Positions 37,110 through 49,088 of a stretch of DNA of 64,000 bases are shown piece after piece. Numbering within the stretch: position 1 is the first letter of the stretch; each line of letters begins with the position of its first letter. Where the stretch lies: assembly GCA_027924585.1 (NCBI GenBank), contig BSBM01000150.1, positions 13,631,001 to 13,695,000 of the forward strand, written 5' to 3'. The notes under the pieces were generated by a model. It was given only the letters and a program-made list of their open reading frames with translations, was not told where the DNA came from and ran no database searches. The translations under genes were made by a program, and so were the position numbers. This stretch comes from Larix kaempferi (Eukaryota > Streptophyta > Pinopsida > Pinales > Pinaceae).

Positions 37110-39942
37110 TGTTGGAAACAATGGCAGACTGAGAGGGAGGCGGTGAATCAGTGTGCTAGCACTCTTAACAAATTTCACTATTCAAAACTTAGACAAAGAT
37201 CATTATTATCACACAAACTCTAGCTGTTGGTGGTAGGTGTTCCAATAGGGATGGTAGAGGTGAACAACTAGGAAGGTGTAACCAGCAGTAGCCAGGCCCT
37301 CCGCTCAATGAATGGAAGTCACACCGGACAAGGCTACTGTCGCTTCAGGTAGGGCACGTAGCCAAGTCAGGGGGGAGACCCCACTCAACCAGCGATGGTT
37401 GAGACTCAACAGTTAGGCACCCAAACCCAAAGGATAAACAAAGCAAGAAGCAAGATGGATGACTAAGCGTGAGGTTTCTTCCAACCTAGTGAGATTGAGA
37501 TTAAGGATTAGGAAATACAATGAATGAAATGATCTCAGATCTGATTATAAGTGTTAAATGATGAATTCTTTGAAGATTAGAAGGCTGGAAACTAAATCAA
37601 CAAACAAAAATTGACTAGAAAAGTGACTGGAAATCTTGCCTATGGGGAATGAAGCTCATTATGATTTACTCAAACATGGTAGCAGTACATTAAGCAATTG
37701 AAACACATCTTCTAGCAATTAAAAATTGATGACTTAGCTGATTTAGAACAAGAAAAACAGACCAGCAAGAAGTGAAGTGAAACTGCCCTAGGGGAATGGG
37801 TTAAGCAGTGGATAAATGGAACTAGGGCATAGGAAAATCAACGTTTATACTCACTTCCAGCCAATGACACTTGATTTCTTAAGGTAGAAAGACGTTCTGA
37901 AACCGAATCTCAAGTACCCAGAACCCCAAATTGACCCAAATAGGTTGAAAGAGAAAAACGCCCCTAGGGGGTGTTTTTGCCAAATGGACTAGTGCTGATC
38001 CTATGGGAAAATGGAGTCTGAAATGAATGAAACTTTGGATTTAGGCTTTTAAGTACGTTTCATTAGTGGGTTTACAAGATAAATAAATTCTAACGGTGGA
38101 TTTTGTAGATTTTAATTTTTAGGGGTTTTAATGGATTTTCTCTCTTCAGCAAACTAGAAATTGAGATACAAGAGAAGAAGATGTAACACCTACTTGGAAC
38201 AAGCTAATATCTTGGATTTTGATGAGGTTTGTACGTCCCGAAGATCAAATAGAGCGTATTGCAGAAGTCCCCAGGTGAAATTGAACTGCTCAGTCCCCAC
38301 CAACTCGTCCTCCTTGCCTGCCAACACCAATGGATAATAAATCAAATTAGTATTGACAAATAAGTGAAATCTACAGCAACACAAATAAAAATGAGAGAAA
38401 TGCTTGGCTGAAAATGGCAAAAACACTTCCCTTTTGTGGCCAATCCGGAGAGTGGAGCAGCGAGTGGCAGCCAAATGATGCAGCAGTGGCAGCCAAATGA
38501 TGCGCTTTCCTCCAAGACTTTGTGCTAGCTGCAAAACAACGGTGAGAAATAATGCTGGAAACAACTTGCAATATACACTAGTGCATCAAGATGGTATGGC
38601 AATCAACAATTTCACAAGAGTATCACCCAAGAGCCAAGCAAGAGTAGCAACGTTTTTCTCTTCTATTCAAGTCCAAAAATGCCAAGAGAGGTACAAATGG
38701 AGCGAGTGCCTTCTCTTATAGAGAAAGGCCACTCCTCAAAGCTAGTTTCCCCCCAAAATGGAGGGCTGGGATCTAATCCCCAACCACCAAATCGAATGGT
38801 GGAGATCAACTCAAGTGGGGTTGTGAATTGCCCATGTGTAGCGCACTTGTGGAGTGGGGGTGCCTTGTAGGGCCCATACAAAACATCAACATCAAGCTAG
38901 GGGGTGTCTATATGATGTTTTAGCCCCCTAGCTAATACATCATGGCCCCACATACTATGAACCATGCAAAATGAATTTCCCAAGTCGAGAAAAAAGACCC
39001 CCATGGGCCAATTCAACCTCTAGAGTGAGCTGTCCAATAGAGGGCCCCACCATGCCCAAATACAATGTCAAATATTACCAATTTACCTTAGGAATCACCT
39101 TTTCATTTGCCATCCATTGATTTTTGCCATTTCCAATAGATGCCTTCGTCAAATTTTGATTTTCCACGTAATTTTTGTTGATTTAATTTGCTGAAGAAGT
39201 AAAATGGGCTTTTGACCCACTTATAGTGCCCGGAATGTCGAACTGTCTGTTGCAATGTGATCATGGACCCCAAAAATAGTAGGAATGGTCACTCAAATGT
39301 CCACGATCCATTACCTTAGCACTGTTTGCCCAAAATCCATAATTTTTAATTAAAATAGGTCAAAATTGACCAATGATAATCAAAAATTTCACAAATGCTT
39401 CAATCTTTTGCAATTCTGACACCTGCATGCTAATATGGGACCCTTGTAGATAATAATTGACCAAAATTGAAATTCTGGTCGCAACATTTTTTCGGGCCCA
39501 TTTTTGGCATGGTCAACCTAGTTTGACCAAGTCAAATCTGGTCAACAATAGTGCTAGCTGAACACCTGTATGCAATCATGAAACGAAAGGCTTCCTTATA
39601 CAAGTTAGTACATTACTAAACATCATGATAATAATATGGTGATAAAAAACTGCATTAAATCCCGGAAAATACAAGGCCCCAGGTGAGGTGGGCCCACCAC
39701 ATCCATCAAGACTCAACTGCTATGCACAACCTATAGACTTGACCACCTAGTTGACATTGGGTGATGTGGAATACATGGCGAAGGATAAGGGATGACAAGG
39801 ATGAGGATCATGTGACCGTTTGGATAACTCGGGAAAGTAGGGTCCACTGAGATAAGTATACCATGACAAAACACAGGGAAGGGCGGTGCCTCGCAAATGG
39901 GTATAGTGCAGGGAAACCGCCATTGGTAATCTGACAAGTATC
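37110..39942 (-). repeat. non-coding LTR-like block next to the gypsy-like gag
   Basis: It begins TGTTGGAAACAATGG, resembles 19480-19690 in its first 300 bp, and carries a minus-strand TATA-like site (complement of CTCTTATAGAG) at about 38715. It could be the 3' LTR of the minus-strand gypsy-like element whose gag starts at 44375, but I could not find a polypurine tract or a matching 5' LTR. A 21-bp direct duplication (AGTGGCAGCCAAATGATGC) sits at about 38458-38502. Confidence 0.3.
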
Positions 39943-40367
39943 TCACAACTCACATCCATGCCCGAAGACTCTGTGAGGTTCTTTTCTAGAGCCGCCAAAT
40001 TGGGTGTCCGGCAAATCGTAACTTGAGACTCTAGGGGACAATCTTGAGCTTGTCCCTTGCTCCCTTTCACCTCCTTGTCCCGCAAGACTAGGTGAGGAAT
40101 AACCACTACAAATGCTGACATGTATGGCTGACCTGTGTCCATTTGTGTTTATAAACCTCCTATTAGTAGCCAAAGAGTTAATCCATTGTGCAGCATCCTC
40201 AACCAAGCAAGAAGCAAAGGTTTTAAATTTAACATCCAGATTAGTAGTATCAGTAAGCATGAAACATCGTTCAATAGCATCCTAGTGTTGGGCAACAGTA
40301 ATAGCATTTGATCCAGAAAATGTAGGAAGCTCTCTAAGATCCCTATATTTTATAGTTTGGTTAGGAT

Positions 40368-43300
40368 CATAGAAGAAAGAATCGCCGATTTTTCGCCGAT
40401 GTCCCGAAAAATCGCGAGATTTTCGGACCGGCGATTTTTTCAGGCAAAATTTGCGCGGGTTTTTGAAAAAATCGCACATCGCGAAATTTGGAAAAAATCG
40501 GCGAGTTTTTCGAAAAAATCGCGGAGGTGCCTGTCGGGTCTGTTAAAGGCAAAATGGGGTTTTTTTGGGTTCATTTTTCACTTCGAAAACGAGCAGAGAG
40601 GGCACGATTTCACTTGCAGAACGAGCATAGGGCACAATTTCAGTTGGAGAACGAGCAGAGGGCACGATTTTAGGTTGAAATCTGCGGATTTTAGGGCGCG
40701 CAGCACTGAGCACACCACCGTCCCGGTTCACGTGACCACTGTCACGACTCACGTAGCACGCTCACGGCTCACCCTTCATCCACGACTCACGGCTCACGGC
40801 TCACCCTTCATCCACGACTCATGCAGCATGCTCACGGTCCGAGACTCCGAAGACATTGAACTGGGCATCGAGGGCCGGCAGCAAAGAATTCATCCACGAA
40901 AATCGTGGTCCGAACTAGGCATACAGGGCCGACAGCAAAGACTCGAGGAGGTCGCGGATTCCAGGTTAGTGTTTAATTTTTATTTTTTAATGATTTTAAT
41001 GTTAGTAACTTAGTTTATTTTTTACTGTTAGAAGCAGAACTTAGAACGTAGGGTTTTAAATTTTAACATTTGACAATTTTGACGGGACACAACCCTAGTT
41101 TTGGGACTGTTAAAATTTTAAATAATAAAAACTTCAAAACTTAAACAAAATTTAAGTTTAAAATTTAAGAAAATACTGAATAGTGAATTGTTTAAATTTT
41201 TTAAAAATTAGAAATTAAATGAGAGCTAAGCAGGACTGTTTTTTTAAAATTATAACTTTTAAAGTTTTAAAATTTTTAAGTTTAAACCAGAATGTTCATT
41301 TCTTTTCCTAATGTCTTTTTTTTTGTTTTTTTTGTGCCTCAGGTTTGATTTGTGAGGCTGTCAATTTCCATTGCAAAAATGCCAAAGGCATTGGACCCAT
41401 TTTGGCAATATGGGGAGGCTCAAGGTGGAACAAACCGGCAGCGAATGAATTGCAAATTGTGTGGGCAATTTATGACGGGAGGCATTAGCAGGTTGAAGTA
41501 CCATTTGGCAAAACTCCCGGGCAATGATGTGGGGCTTTGTAGTGAAGTTACCCCCGAGATTATGAGAAGTGCCCATGATTCAATTCACGCAAAGGATAGA
41601 AAAAGGGAAGAGTCAGCTGCTAATAGAGCTGAACTTGCAGCTGGTGGAGTGGCTAGGAGTTCAGGGACACATGATCATTACACGGAGGGTAGTGCTGGGG
41701 GCTCCACTGCCATGGATTCACCTAGAATGAGGGCTGCCTCATCTTTCTTTGTTCCACGGACTGGAAGTGGTGCTCAACCTTCCATCAAGTCTATGATTAA
41801 AAAAAAGGAGAAGGAAGAAGCAGATAGGCTTATGGGGAGGATGCTTTTCTGGAGCGACTTGCCTCTTACCATCACAAGAAACAATCCCTTTTTTCAGCCA
41901 ATGTATGATGCCATTGCTATTGTTGGCCCAGGGTACAAGTGCCCTACATATGAAGAGATTCGGGGGCCTATTCTTCAAGCAGAGAAGAAGGACATCAACA
42001 CTAGATTGGAGGAATTCAAAGAGTCATGGGAGATCTCAGGATGCACATTGATGTCCGATGGTTGGACAGATAAGAAGGGTAGGACCCTTATCAATTTCTT
42101 GGTACATTGCCCTAAAGGTACCATGTTTATCAAATCTGTTGATGCATCGGCACAGATAAAAGAAGCAACATTGTTATGTGAATTGTTGGATGGGGTCCTC
42201 CAGGAGATCGGTGTGCACAATGTGGTGCAGATCATAACAGATAATGCAGCTAATTATGTGGCTACTGGTAGATTGCTTATGGAGAGGCATCCCTCACTAT
42301 TTTGGACTCCATGCGCAGCACATTGTATTGATTTGATGCTGGAGGATGTGGGGAAAATTACCTTCGTCAAGGAGGTCATTGATCAGGCTAGGAGTATCAC
42401 CAAATTCATATATAACCATGCTTTTGTTCTTAGCCTCATGAGGAGATACACAAGAGACAGGGAGTTGCTGCGTCCTGGAATCACATGGTTTGCCACCAAC
42501 TTCATTTCTCTTCAGTCTTTGCTTCGAGTTCAGTTTGAGCTGAAGCAAATGTTTGTTTGTGATGAGTGGCGTGATTGCAGATATAGCAGGAGAGAGGATG
42601 GGAAGGCCATTGCCAGATTGGTGTACACCGACTCCTTTTGGGAAGGAGTGGAGGAAGTGTGCTCAGTTAGTGAACCTTTGGTAAAGTTTTTGAGATTAGT
42701 TGACAGTGATAAGCCCATTATGGGCTATTTGTATGAGGCCATGGATAGGGCCAAAGAGGCTATTCGGTCTTATTATGTGGGGAAGGGTACCCCTGGATTC
42801 AATAGACACATGATGCTATGGGATTTGATTGATACCCGTTGGACCGGGATGCTCCATCGACCTATTCATGCAGCTGCACTTTACCTCAATCCCGCCTTTT
42901 CCTACCAGAGTAAATTTGATTTTGATGGCGAGGTGATGGAAGGGCTCATCGAATGTATTAACAGGATGGTACCTGATGTTGAGACTTGCATGAATATTAA
43001 CCACGAGATGGAGATGTATCGGGATTCTATTGGGCTATTTGGCTTTGCCGATGCTATCCATGCAAGGAACATTTTGAATCCAAGTAAGTGATTAGAAATT
43101 AGAATTTATTTAGAAATTTAAATTTTTAAATTTTATTTGTGCTTTATCATTTCATTTGACATTTGAAATTTGAATTATGTAATCAAATTCACTTTCTTTC
43201 TTATTTGATGTAGCTGTTTGGTGGAGAACATATGGTGGAAGGGCACCAAATTTAAAAAAATTTGCCATCCGAGTCCTCAGCCAAACCTGTAGCTCTTCTG

Positions 43301-44327
43301 GATGTGAGCGTAATTGGAGTGTATTTGATAAAATACACTCAAAGAAACGCACCAGGTAAGAACTTGAACAAAGCAATTAAATTCATTTTAATTTATTATC
43401 CTCTATCATATTGTTTCCCTCGGGCCTCAAGAGTCAATATTCATTAAATTTTTTGTATCGCCCTCTTACAGGTTGGATTTCCCACGCCTGAATGACTTGG
43501 TGTATGTCCATTACAATCTCCGACTGTGGATGAAGCAGGTAGAGAGAACACCCGAGGTGGGTGTCGTTTCCTTGGACAATATTGATGTATTGTCCAAGTG
43601 GAGGGTGGAGATTGAGTTGCCTATCATGGAGGAGGCACCTGCATGGTTAGAGGAGGAGCAACAGCGACAGGGGCAAGAGGAAGAGGAGCAGGAGGGGGAG
43701 GAGGAGTAGGAGGTGGAGCAGGACGACCAGTTTGACCTTGAGGACTTCATGGAGGGTCGTTCATCAGCACCACCTTCTACAGTGGTTGATGCATCTAGTC
43801 CCTCATTGACACCCATGGCCATTACTCACCCTCCGACATCTAGTGCAGGGCCAAGACCTTCTACTGCTAGGGGCAGGCTGGCAAGTAACCCATGATCTTT
43901 TCCCGTAAAAGGGGAAGAGGACATTGATATCAGAGACAGATAGCTAGCTGCTAGTTTTGTCACTTGTGATTTTTGTGACCTTGTTTTGTATTGGACCATT
44001 GGTTGCCCACTTTTGAGTACTATGTAACTATTGGGCAGCTTTCACTATCAGGATTCAAACTTTCACTATCGTCTTTGATGTACCATTTTATATTTGGCAT
44101 GACTACATGATATATATTAGTGTTTTCTCCATATTTATGTGCCAATGTATTTATCTGATGTTGATGTTGCTTTATATGTTTAAAATTAAGAAAAAATGAA
44201 TATATTTGGTGTTTTTTAATGTTTGCCGCGGTTTGCCGATTTTTGCCGATTTTTTCGCCGATGTTGCCGAGAAGTTGTATTCGGGACCGTCGCCGATTTT
44301 TTGCCGATGCCGATGTTTTCCACTATG
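40368..44327 (+). mobile_element. hAT-superfamily DNA transposon 2, complete
   Basis: A 3,960-bp element flanked by a perfect 8-bp duplication GTTAGGAT (40360-40367 and 44328-44335). The ends read inward as CATAGAAGAAAGAATCGCC and CATAGTGGAAAACATCGGC, an imperfect terminal inverted repeat. Both subterminal regions, about 150 bp on the left and 100 bp on the right, are packed with CGCCGATTTTT-like motifs on both strands, candidate transposase binding sites. A leader intron (GT after TTCCAG at about 40963, AG at about 41341) precedes the transposase gene. It sits inside the minus-strand gypsy-like gag. Confidence 0.93.
41379..43709 (+). CDS. hAT2 transposase, three exons
   Basis: Exons 41379-43083, 43214-43355 and 43472-43709 with GT-AG introns join in phase to about 694 residues. 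Start: ATG in MPKALDPFWQ. The protein has an N-terminal BED zinc finger (CKLCG...HLAKLPG), a Ser/Gly linker, and a DUF659-type catalytic core with Asp in MSDGWTD (about residue 227) and Asp in ITDNAAN (about 288). It also has the PCAAHCIDL motif. The C-terminal dimerisation region reads LKKFAIRVLSQ, with Glu about 600 in CERNWS, then YVHYNLRLW. A TAG at 43707 ends the frame inside a Glu-rich tail; the same frame stays open for 62 more acidic codons to a TGA at 43893. The stop may thus be a late truncation of a dispensable tail. The transposase looks potentially functional. Confidence 0.88.
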
Positions 44328-44375
44328 GTTAGGATAGCCAGGGATAGCTGTGAAATCAAAAGTGGCGAAAGACAT

Positions 44376-45253
44376 ATTTACTTGAATGAAAGGAACAACA
44401 AAAAGCTTATGTATATCAAGTAGAGAGTCGTTTGTTGATTACTTGCCAACTTCTCCTATAGACGATCTTTCCTTTTTAACAATATATGATTGAGATCAGG
44501 GAGAAGAGTACCTTTAAAATTAGCCCTTGTCAAATATCTCTTTGAATTTTGTTTATGTGGAGTCGCCAAGACAGACCTGCGAAGTTAAAACTATACAAAT
44601 CTCACCAAGATAAGAGCAAGGGACTTACCTGAGTTCTATGTGGAGTCGGCAGATAAACCTGCCAAGTTAGTTCAAATAAAATATAAACTTTCAAATACAT
44701 GTGGACATACCTTGAGTTCACCAAGTGTTGTTGTGCCAAGGGTGCATAAGTGACTCGAGATGAATCACTTCAATGTTTGAAATGTTCCTCGGCAACGTCG
44801 GCAAAATTGTTACAGGGCAAATTAGCAAGGCTAATGCCCAGTAAGCAAAAATAAGAACAGTGACCCAATGTCACCTCGGTCACTATTCTAACTTCTTTGG
44901 AAGCCAACAACCTCCAAGGAGAAGTATCCTTGTGGTAACCTGTAGGACACTGATGCAACCAAAAACTGTAACTTCTATTCAAATATTAGTTAGACCAATG
45001 CTTATATGGAGTCAATATGAAGATAATCAACAATTATTCATCCAATGAAATATAAAAGTTGGACAAAGTCTAGGATCCAGGGTGATTAACCAATGTGGCT
45101 TAGTCTATGGGAAAACAAGGTCAATCATACATACAAATCAATGATCAAGTTCAAGATAATTCGAGATGCTATTGCAATGATAATTCATCAACACTTGTCA
45201 AGCGAATATGGGTTATTAGCAAAGTGTTATGAGTTACAAGTCTCTGGCAATGT
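44376..45253. other. probable leader of the gypsy-like element; no gene
   Basis: Upstream (on the minus strand) of the gag ATG. It contains two related words around TATGTGGAGTCG at about 44553 and 44638 and no open frame of note. The last five bases (AATGT) are the target duplication of copia D. Confidence 0.35.
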
Positions 45254-46358
45254 TGTAAATTTTTCTGTGTAAATCAGCTTGCTGGTTTATGCCACATTTT
45301 CAGTGTTTTTCATCCCCAGCCGGTTTTGCATTGGTTGGAAATTACTTATGAAATTTACAGAGCAATAAACACGTTGCAAATACACTTTAACAGGCAGAAA
45401 ATAAATTTGACATGCACACCATTAAAAAAAAATCAGACTCAGAATTTTCGACCAATAGCCCTGGAAAAACCCCAACGGGGAAAACCAGTCAGAGAGAGAG
45501 AGAGTTATTATTTCTTCAGCAATATTTTAGTACATTAATTTTACAGTCAAAATGTACTTATCTCAACCAACCAAATCACCCAACCAACTTCCTCGATTTC
45601 TGTGCAAGGTTGCCTCAATTTATGTGCATAAATTTCTTCTCGAAAAATGTGCTAAACAGTCTCGATTTCTATGCCAACAACCCAAAAAATTTATGTACGG
45701 CACAACAGCAATTAATGCCGCTGTACGAACCTCGAACACTGTGCTATACGGTACAACAATTAATGAGTTGTATGGTCCTCGATTTCTGTGCCAATGTGCG
45801 GCTGTACGGACCTTGAAACCTGTGCCTTTTTTTCCTGTTGCAATGTGCCTCGAAAACTGTGCCACTAATGCAGCTGCACGGATTTGGGAAAATGTGCCCA
45901 CTAAAATAAAACTCTTCCTTGGTAAATGTGCCCAGAATCATGCTGTACGGATTGTCTCCTTGCCTTGGAATTCGTGCTGCTCTCTCGAAACACGTGCTGG
46001 AAAAACCCTCCTTGAAATTCGAGCTGGTCACTCTCTTTGTCTCTCTTCTCTTCTTCATTCTTCTCTCAAGAATGAACTTCTTTTGCCTCCCTCTTGCTTT
46101 TTGTTCAAACCCTAGGGGTTTTTAAATCCAATGGATGAGATTAGATTAGATCGACAGCTGAAATTAAATGCTCCTATTTATTTTTCATAAATATTAATTT
46201 CACTCACCCACTTAAATTTATCAAAATGTGACTTTATGGTTATAAAGTCTCATTAAATGCTTTTCACAAGTCATTTAATGTGAGCACTTTTTCCCCGTTC
46301 TAAGTGACTTAGGCAAAAAGTCACTAGGGGAACACTTCCCTAGGGACAAAAACTTACA
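45254..46358 (-). repeat. 3' LTR of copia D
   Basis: 1,105 bp, plus-strand ends TGTAAATTTTTCTG and AAAAACTTACA. Its middle (45590-45960) is built of degenerate 25-30-bp units such as CTCGATTTCTGTGCC and TGTACGGA. Compared with the 5' LTR it lacks a block of about 44 bp (present at 52504-52547). Confidence 0.92.
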
Positions 46359-46368
46359 CTCCCTCTTA
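46359..46368 (-). promoter_or_regulatory. polypurine tract of copia D
   Basis: The complement of CTCCCTCTTA, i.e. AGAGGGAG on the coding strand, adjoins the 3' LTR as in copia A and B. Confidence 0.8.
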
Positions 46369-47801
46369 CTGAGGAAGGTGTTCTGCACCACTCCCAACTT
46401 GTCTCTGAAGAAGACAAACTTCCCCCTCCCCAAAGACTTCGTCAGGATATTTGCTACCTCCTCATCAGTGGAAATATACTGCAACTCAACTGCTCCTCTC
46501 TGGACGTAGTCACGGATGAAATGGTACCTGATCTCAATGTGCTTTAACCTGTCATGGAACACTGGATTCTCAGAGAGCTGAATGCAACTGCGGTTGTCAT
46601 AGTAGATCACCGTAGGCCTAAGCTCCTGATCAAATAAATCTACCAACAACTTGCGAAGCCACAGTGCCTCGCAAGTAGCCTGACTAGCAACCATATACTC
46701 AGCCTTGGCGGAACTCAATGCAACGGACTTCTGTTTTCGACTGAACCACGACACTACTGCCGAGCCCAAACTGAAACAACAACCAGAAGTGCTCTTCCGA
46801 TCCCTCACGCTGCCTGCCCAGTTTGAATCTGTGAAACCAACCAAACTGACTCCACCCGAACCCCTGTAGTCCAAATCATAGTCCACTGTACCTGCTAGGT
46901 ATCTCAGCACATGTTTTGCGGCAGTCCATTGTACACTCCTAGGGTCCACCATGAACTGGCTAAGAGTGTTCACCGCAAAACGCAAGTCTTGCTTGGTGTT
47001 GACTAGATACATCAACGATCCAATGAGTTGACGGTAAAGTGTAGGATCCACCAACTTACCCTCAGAAGCATGAAGTTGCTTCCAGTTGGTGATCATAGGT
47101 GTAGACATCGGCCTGCAATCCTCCATTCGAAATCTCCTCAGAATATCAACTGCATACTTCCCCTGTCCTAGGAAAATATGTCCAGGCTCCTGCCAAACCT
47201 CCATCCCTAGATAATAATGCATCAACCCAATGTCAGTCATCTCGTACTCTGTAGCAAGGTCTCTCTTGCAATGTGCAATGAGACGCTTATCACCAGTGAT
47301 AAACAAGTCATCAACATATAACAAAAGAATGAGAGGATCTCTACCAACCACAATGTAGTATAGGTTGGGATTAGCCTCACTCTTTTGAAAACCCATCGAT
47401 GTCAAGTACGTATCGATCTTGGAGTACCATGCTGTAGGAGCTTGCTTGAGTCCATACAAGGCTTTCCTCAGCCTGCACACATGAGAATCTCTCCCATGAA
47501 TCTCGAATCCCTGTGGCTGCTCTAAGTAAACCTCCTGCTGCAGAAGACCATTGAGAAATGCGGTGTTCACATCTATTTGGTGGATCTTCCAACCCATCTC
47601 TGCTGCTATAGAAATCACTGCTTTGATGGAAGAATACCGAGCAACTGGCGCAAAGGTCTCATCATAATCAACTCCCTCAACCTGTGAAAACCCCCGAGCC
47701 ACAAATCGAGCCTTGTACTTCTCCACACTGCCATCCGCAACATGCTTTATCTTGTAAAGCGACTTGGAAGTCACAACTGACTTCCCCTCTGGTTTTGGCA
47801 C

Positions 47802-48112
47802 TGTTAAATTTCATACATTCATAGCATAAAACATAAATGCATTACCAAGATCACTAGAAGTAAGACAAAGCACAAAACAACAACACAGAGAATTGACCTC
47901 GGAAACCTAATAGGGAGAAAACCCAGCAACCTTTGCAGAGAGATGATAATTCTAAGATCAGAGTACAAATGAGAAAATAGAAGGTGTGGAAATGTTTTCC
48001 ACAAATAGAAACCCTAGAAATCAGCCTCGTCCTTTAGGTGATGCGAAATTCTCCTCTCCCAAGTGATGCACCAATCTCAAGTGTGAGAATGAACAAATGA
48101 GGAGCACTAACC
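47802..48112 (-). repeat. truncated 3' LTR of element E
   Basis: Matches 48531 to about 48842 of the complete LTR with only a few differences, then ends abruptly after GAGCACTAAC. The missing part is the U3 side. Confidence 0.9.
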
Positions 48113-48246
48113 CAGTCTTGGCCCCATACTAGTAGTCGGACAATTGCATCTAGATCACAGCAACAAGCTCCCCACTCCAAGTAGCGACACACTACCCATT
48201 ATAGCTCCTCTTCTAGTTCTTCCTTTAGACAGAGTACTATCTTTAA

Positions 48247-48274
48247 CCCTAAACCCTAAACCCTAAACCCTAAA
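48247..48274 (+). repeat. four plant telomere-type units (CCCTAAA)
   Basis: Four perfect, contiguous CCCTAAA units, with partial units at either side, in the leader of element E. The plant telomere repeat is CCCTAAA/TTTAGGG. The short length and the position inside a retroelement show this is not a chromosome end. Confidence 0.9.
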
Positions 48275-48518
48275 CCGATCTTCAACCTTCATCCCAATCA
48301 TCTTGATTTGCGGAGCTGGGTCAATAACTCTAGTAGGAGCTAGATCAAAAATAAAAGTTCTCGAAATTGAATTCCGTCTTCACCAATGGATTAGACTAGC
48401 CAAAATCGAAATTCCTATGGCTCTTTTCCTCCAAAACAATAGGTGAAGACTTCACAAGATGAAACCCTAATTTCGACAGGGTTCCGACAATGCTTCGGCA
48501 ATGGCTTCTTCTAGAATG

Positions 48519-48530
48519 GCTCTGATACCA
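48519..48530 (-). promoter_or_regulatory. primer-binding site of element E
   Basis: GCTCTGATACCA on the plus strand, the complement of TGGTATCAGAGC, directly inside the complete LTR. Confidence 0.85.
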
Positions 48531-49088
48531 TGTTAAATTTCATACATTCATAGCATAAAACATAAATGCATTACCAAGATCACTTGAAGTAAGACAAAGC
48601 ACAAAACAACAACACAAAGATTTGACCTGGGAAACCGAATAGGGAGAAAACCCAACAACCTTCGTAGGGAGATGATAATTCTGAGATCAGAGTACAAATG
48701 AGAAAATAGAAGGTGTGGAAATGTTTTCCACAAATAGAAACCCTAGAAATTAGCCTCCTCCTTTAGGTGATGCGAAATTCTCCTCTCCCAAGTGATGCAC
48801 CAATCTCAAGTGTGAGAATGAACAAATGAGGAGCACTAACCTCATATTTATACAAGTGCTGAAACCAGAAAATCCCTTATGGGACCGACTTGTCTTGGGG
48901 GCAATAAATATTTTATTTTTAATCTTTTTATTAATTCCTTTTGCACCCCAAGGCTTACATTGATTCTTTCATGTGTTTACATAAATGTTTACATAAGGTT
49001 CTTCTCCCATAGGTGGTATAAACAAGTACAATGATGGTACAATAAAATATAATGAATAATATCTTCCGAAGTTGTACAAAATCCAACA
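48531..49088 (-). repeat. complete 5' LTR of element E
   Basis: 558 bp, reading on the minus strand from TGTTGGATTTTGTAC to GAAATTTAACA. The U3 start shares GGAAGATATT followed by TTATTGTACC with the LTRs of copia A, so E belongs to a related lineage. Confidence 0.9.

Larger units (their letters stand above)
39943..44375 (-). pseudogene. Ty3/gypsy-like gag, split by hAT2
   Basis: On the minus strand an ATG at 44375 begins MSFATFDFTAIPGYPN, is cut at 44336 by the hAT2 insertion, and resumes at 40367 with NQTIKYRDLRELPTFSG. The stretch DAIERCFMLTD, DVKFKTFASCLVEDAAQW, then INSL matches the retrotransposon Gag capsid domain of Ty3/gypsy elements. One in-frame TAG lies before DAIER. Gag fades out after about 40130, and no protease or RT follows, so the element is truncated or was always non-coding downstream. 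The interrupted frame rejoins exactly after removing hAT2 and one target duplication. Confidence 0.75.
47802..49088 (-). mobile_element. small LTR element E, internally deleted, inside copia D
   Basis: On the minus strand it has a complete 5' LTR (49088-48531), a primer-binding site (48530-48519) and about 400 bp of leader. Then comes the last part of a second LTR (48112-47802), nearly identical to the matching part of the first. The flanks GGCAC at 47797-47801 and 49089-49093 are a perfect 5-bp target duplication, and removing E restores the copia D frame (AWEIVP-KPEGKS). There is no coding sequence. Either all genes and the start of the 3' LTR were deleted, or it is a short non-autonomous form. 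Confidence 0.92.

Noticed and set aside
38190-38564. 124-residue minus-strand frame
   Set aside because: No motif, overlaps direct repeats, and lies in an LTR-like non-coding block.
40357-41013. 218-residue open frame at the left end of hAT2
   Set aside because: It crosses the element border and follows GC-rich subterminal repeats with no stops by composition. There is no domain, and the true transposase starts at 41379.
45412-46115. Overlapping open frames on both strands in the copia D 3' LTR, with counterparts at 51915-52867
   Set aside because: They lie wholly in LTR sequence made of degenerate short repeats, occur in both LTRs, and show no protein family.
48247-48274. Chromosome end or subtelomere
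   Set aside because: Only four CCCTAAA units, embedded in an LTR element that is itself inside copia D and an intron.
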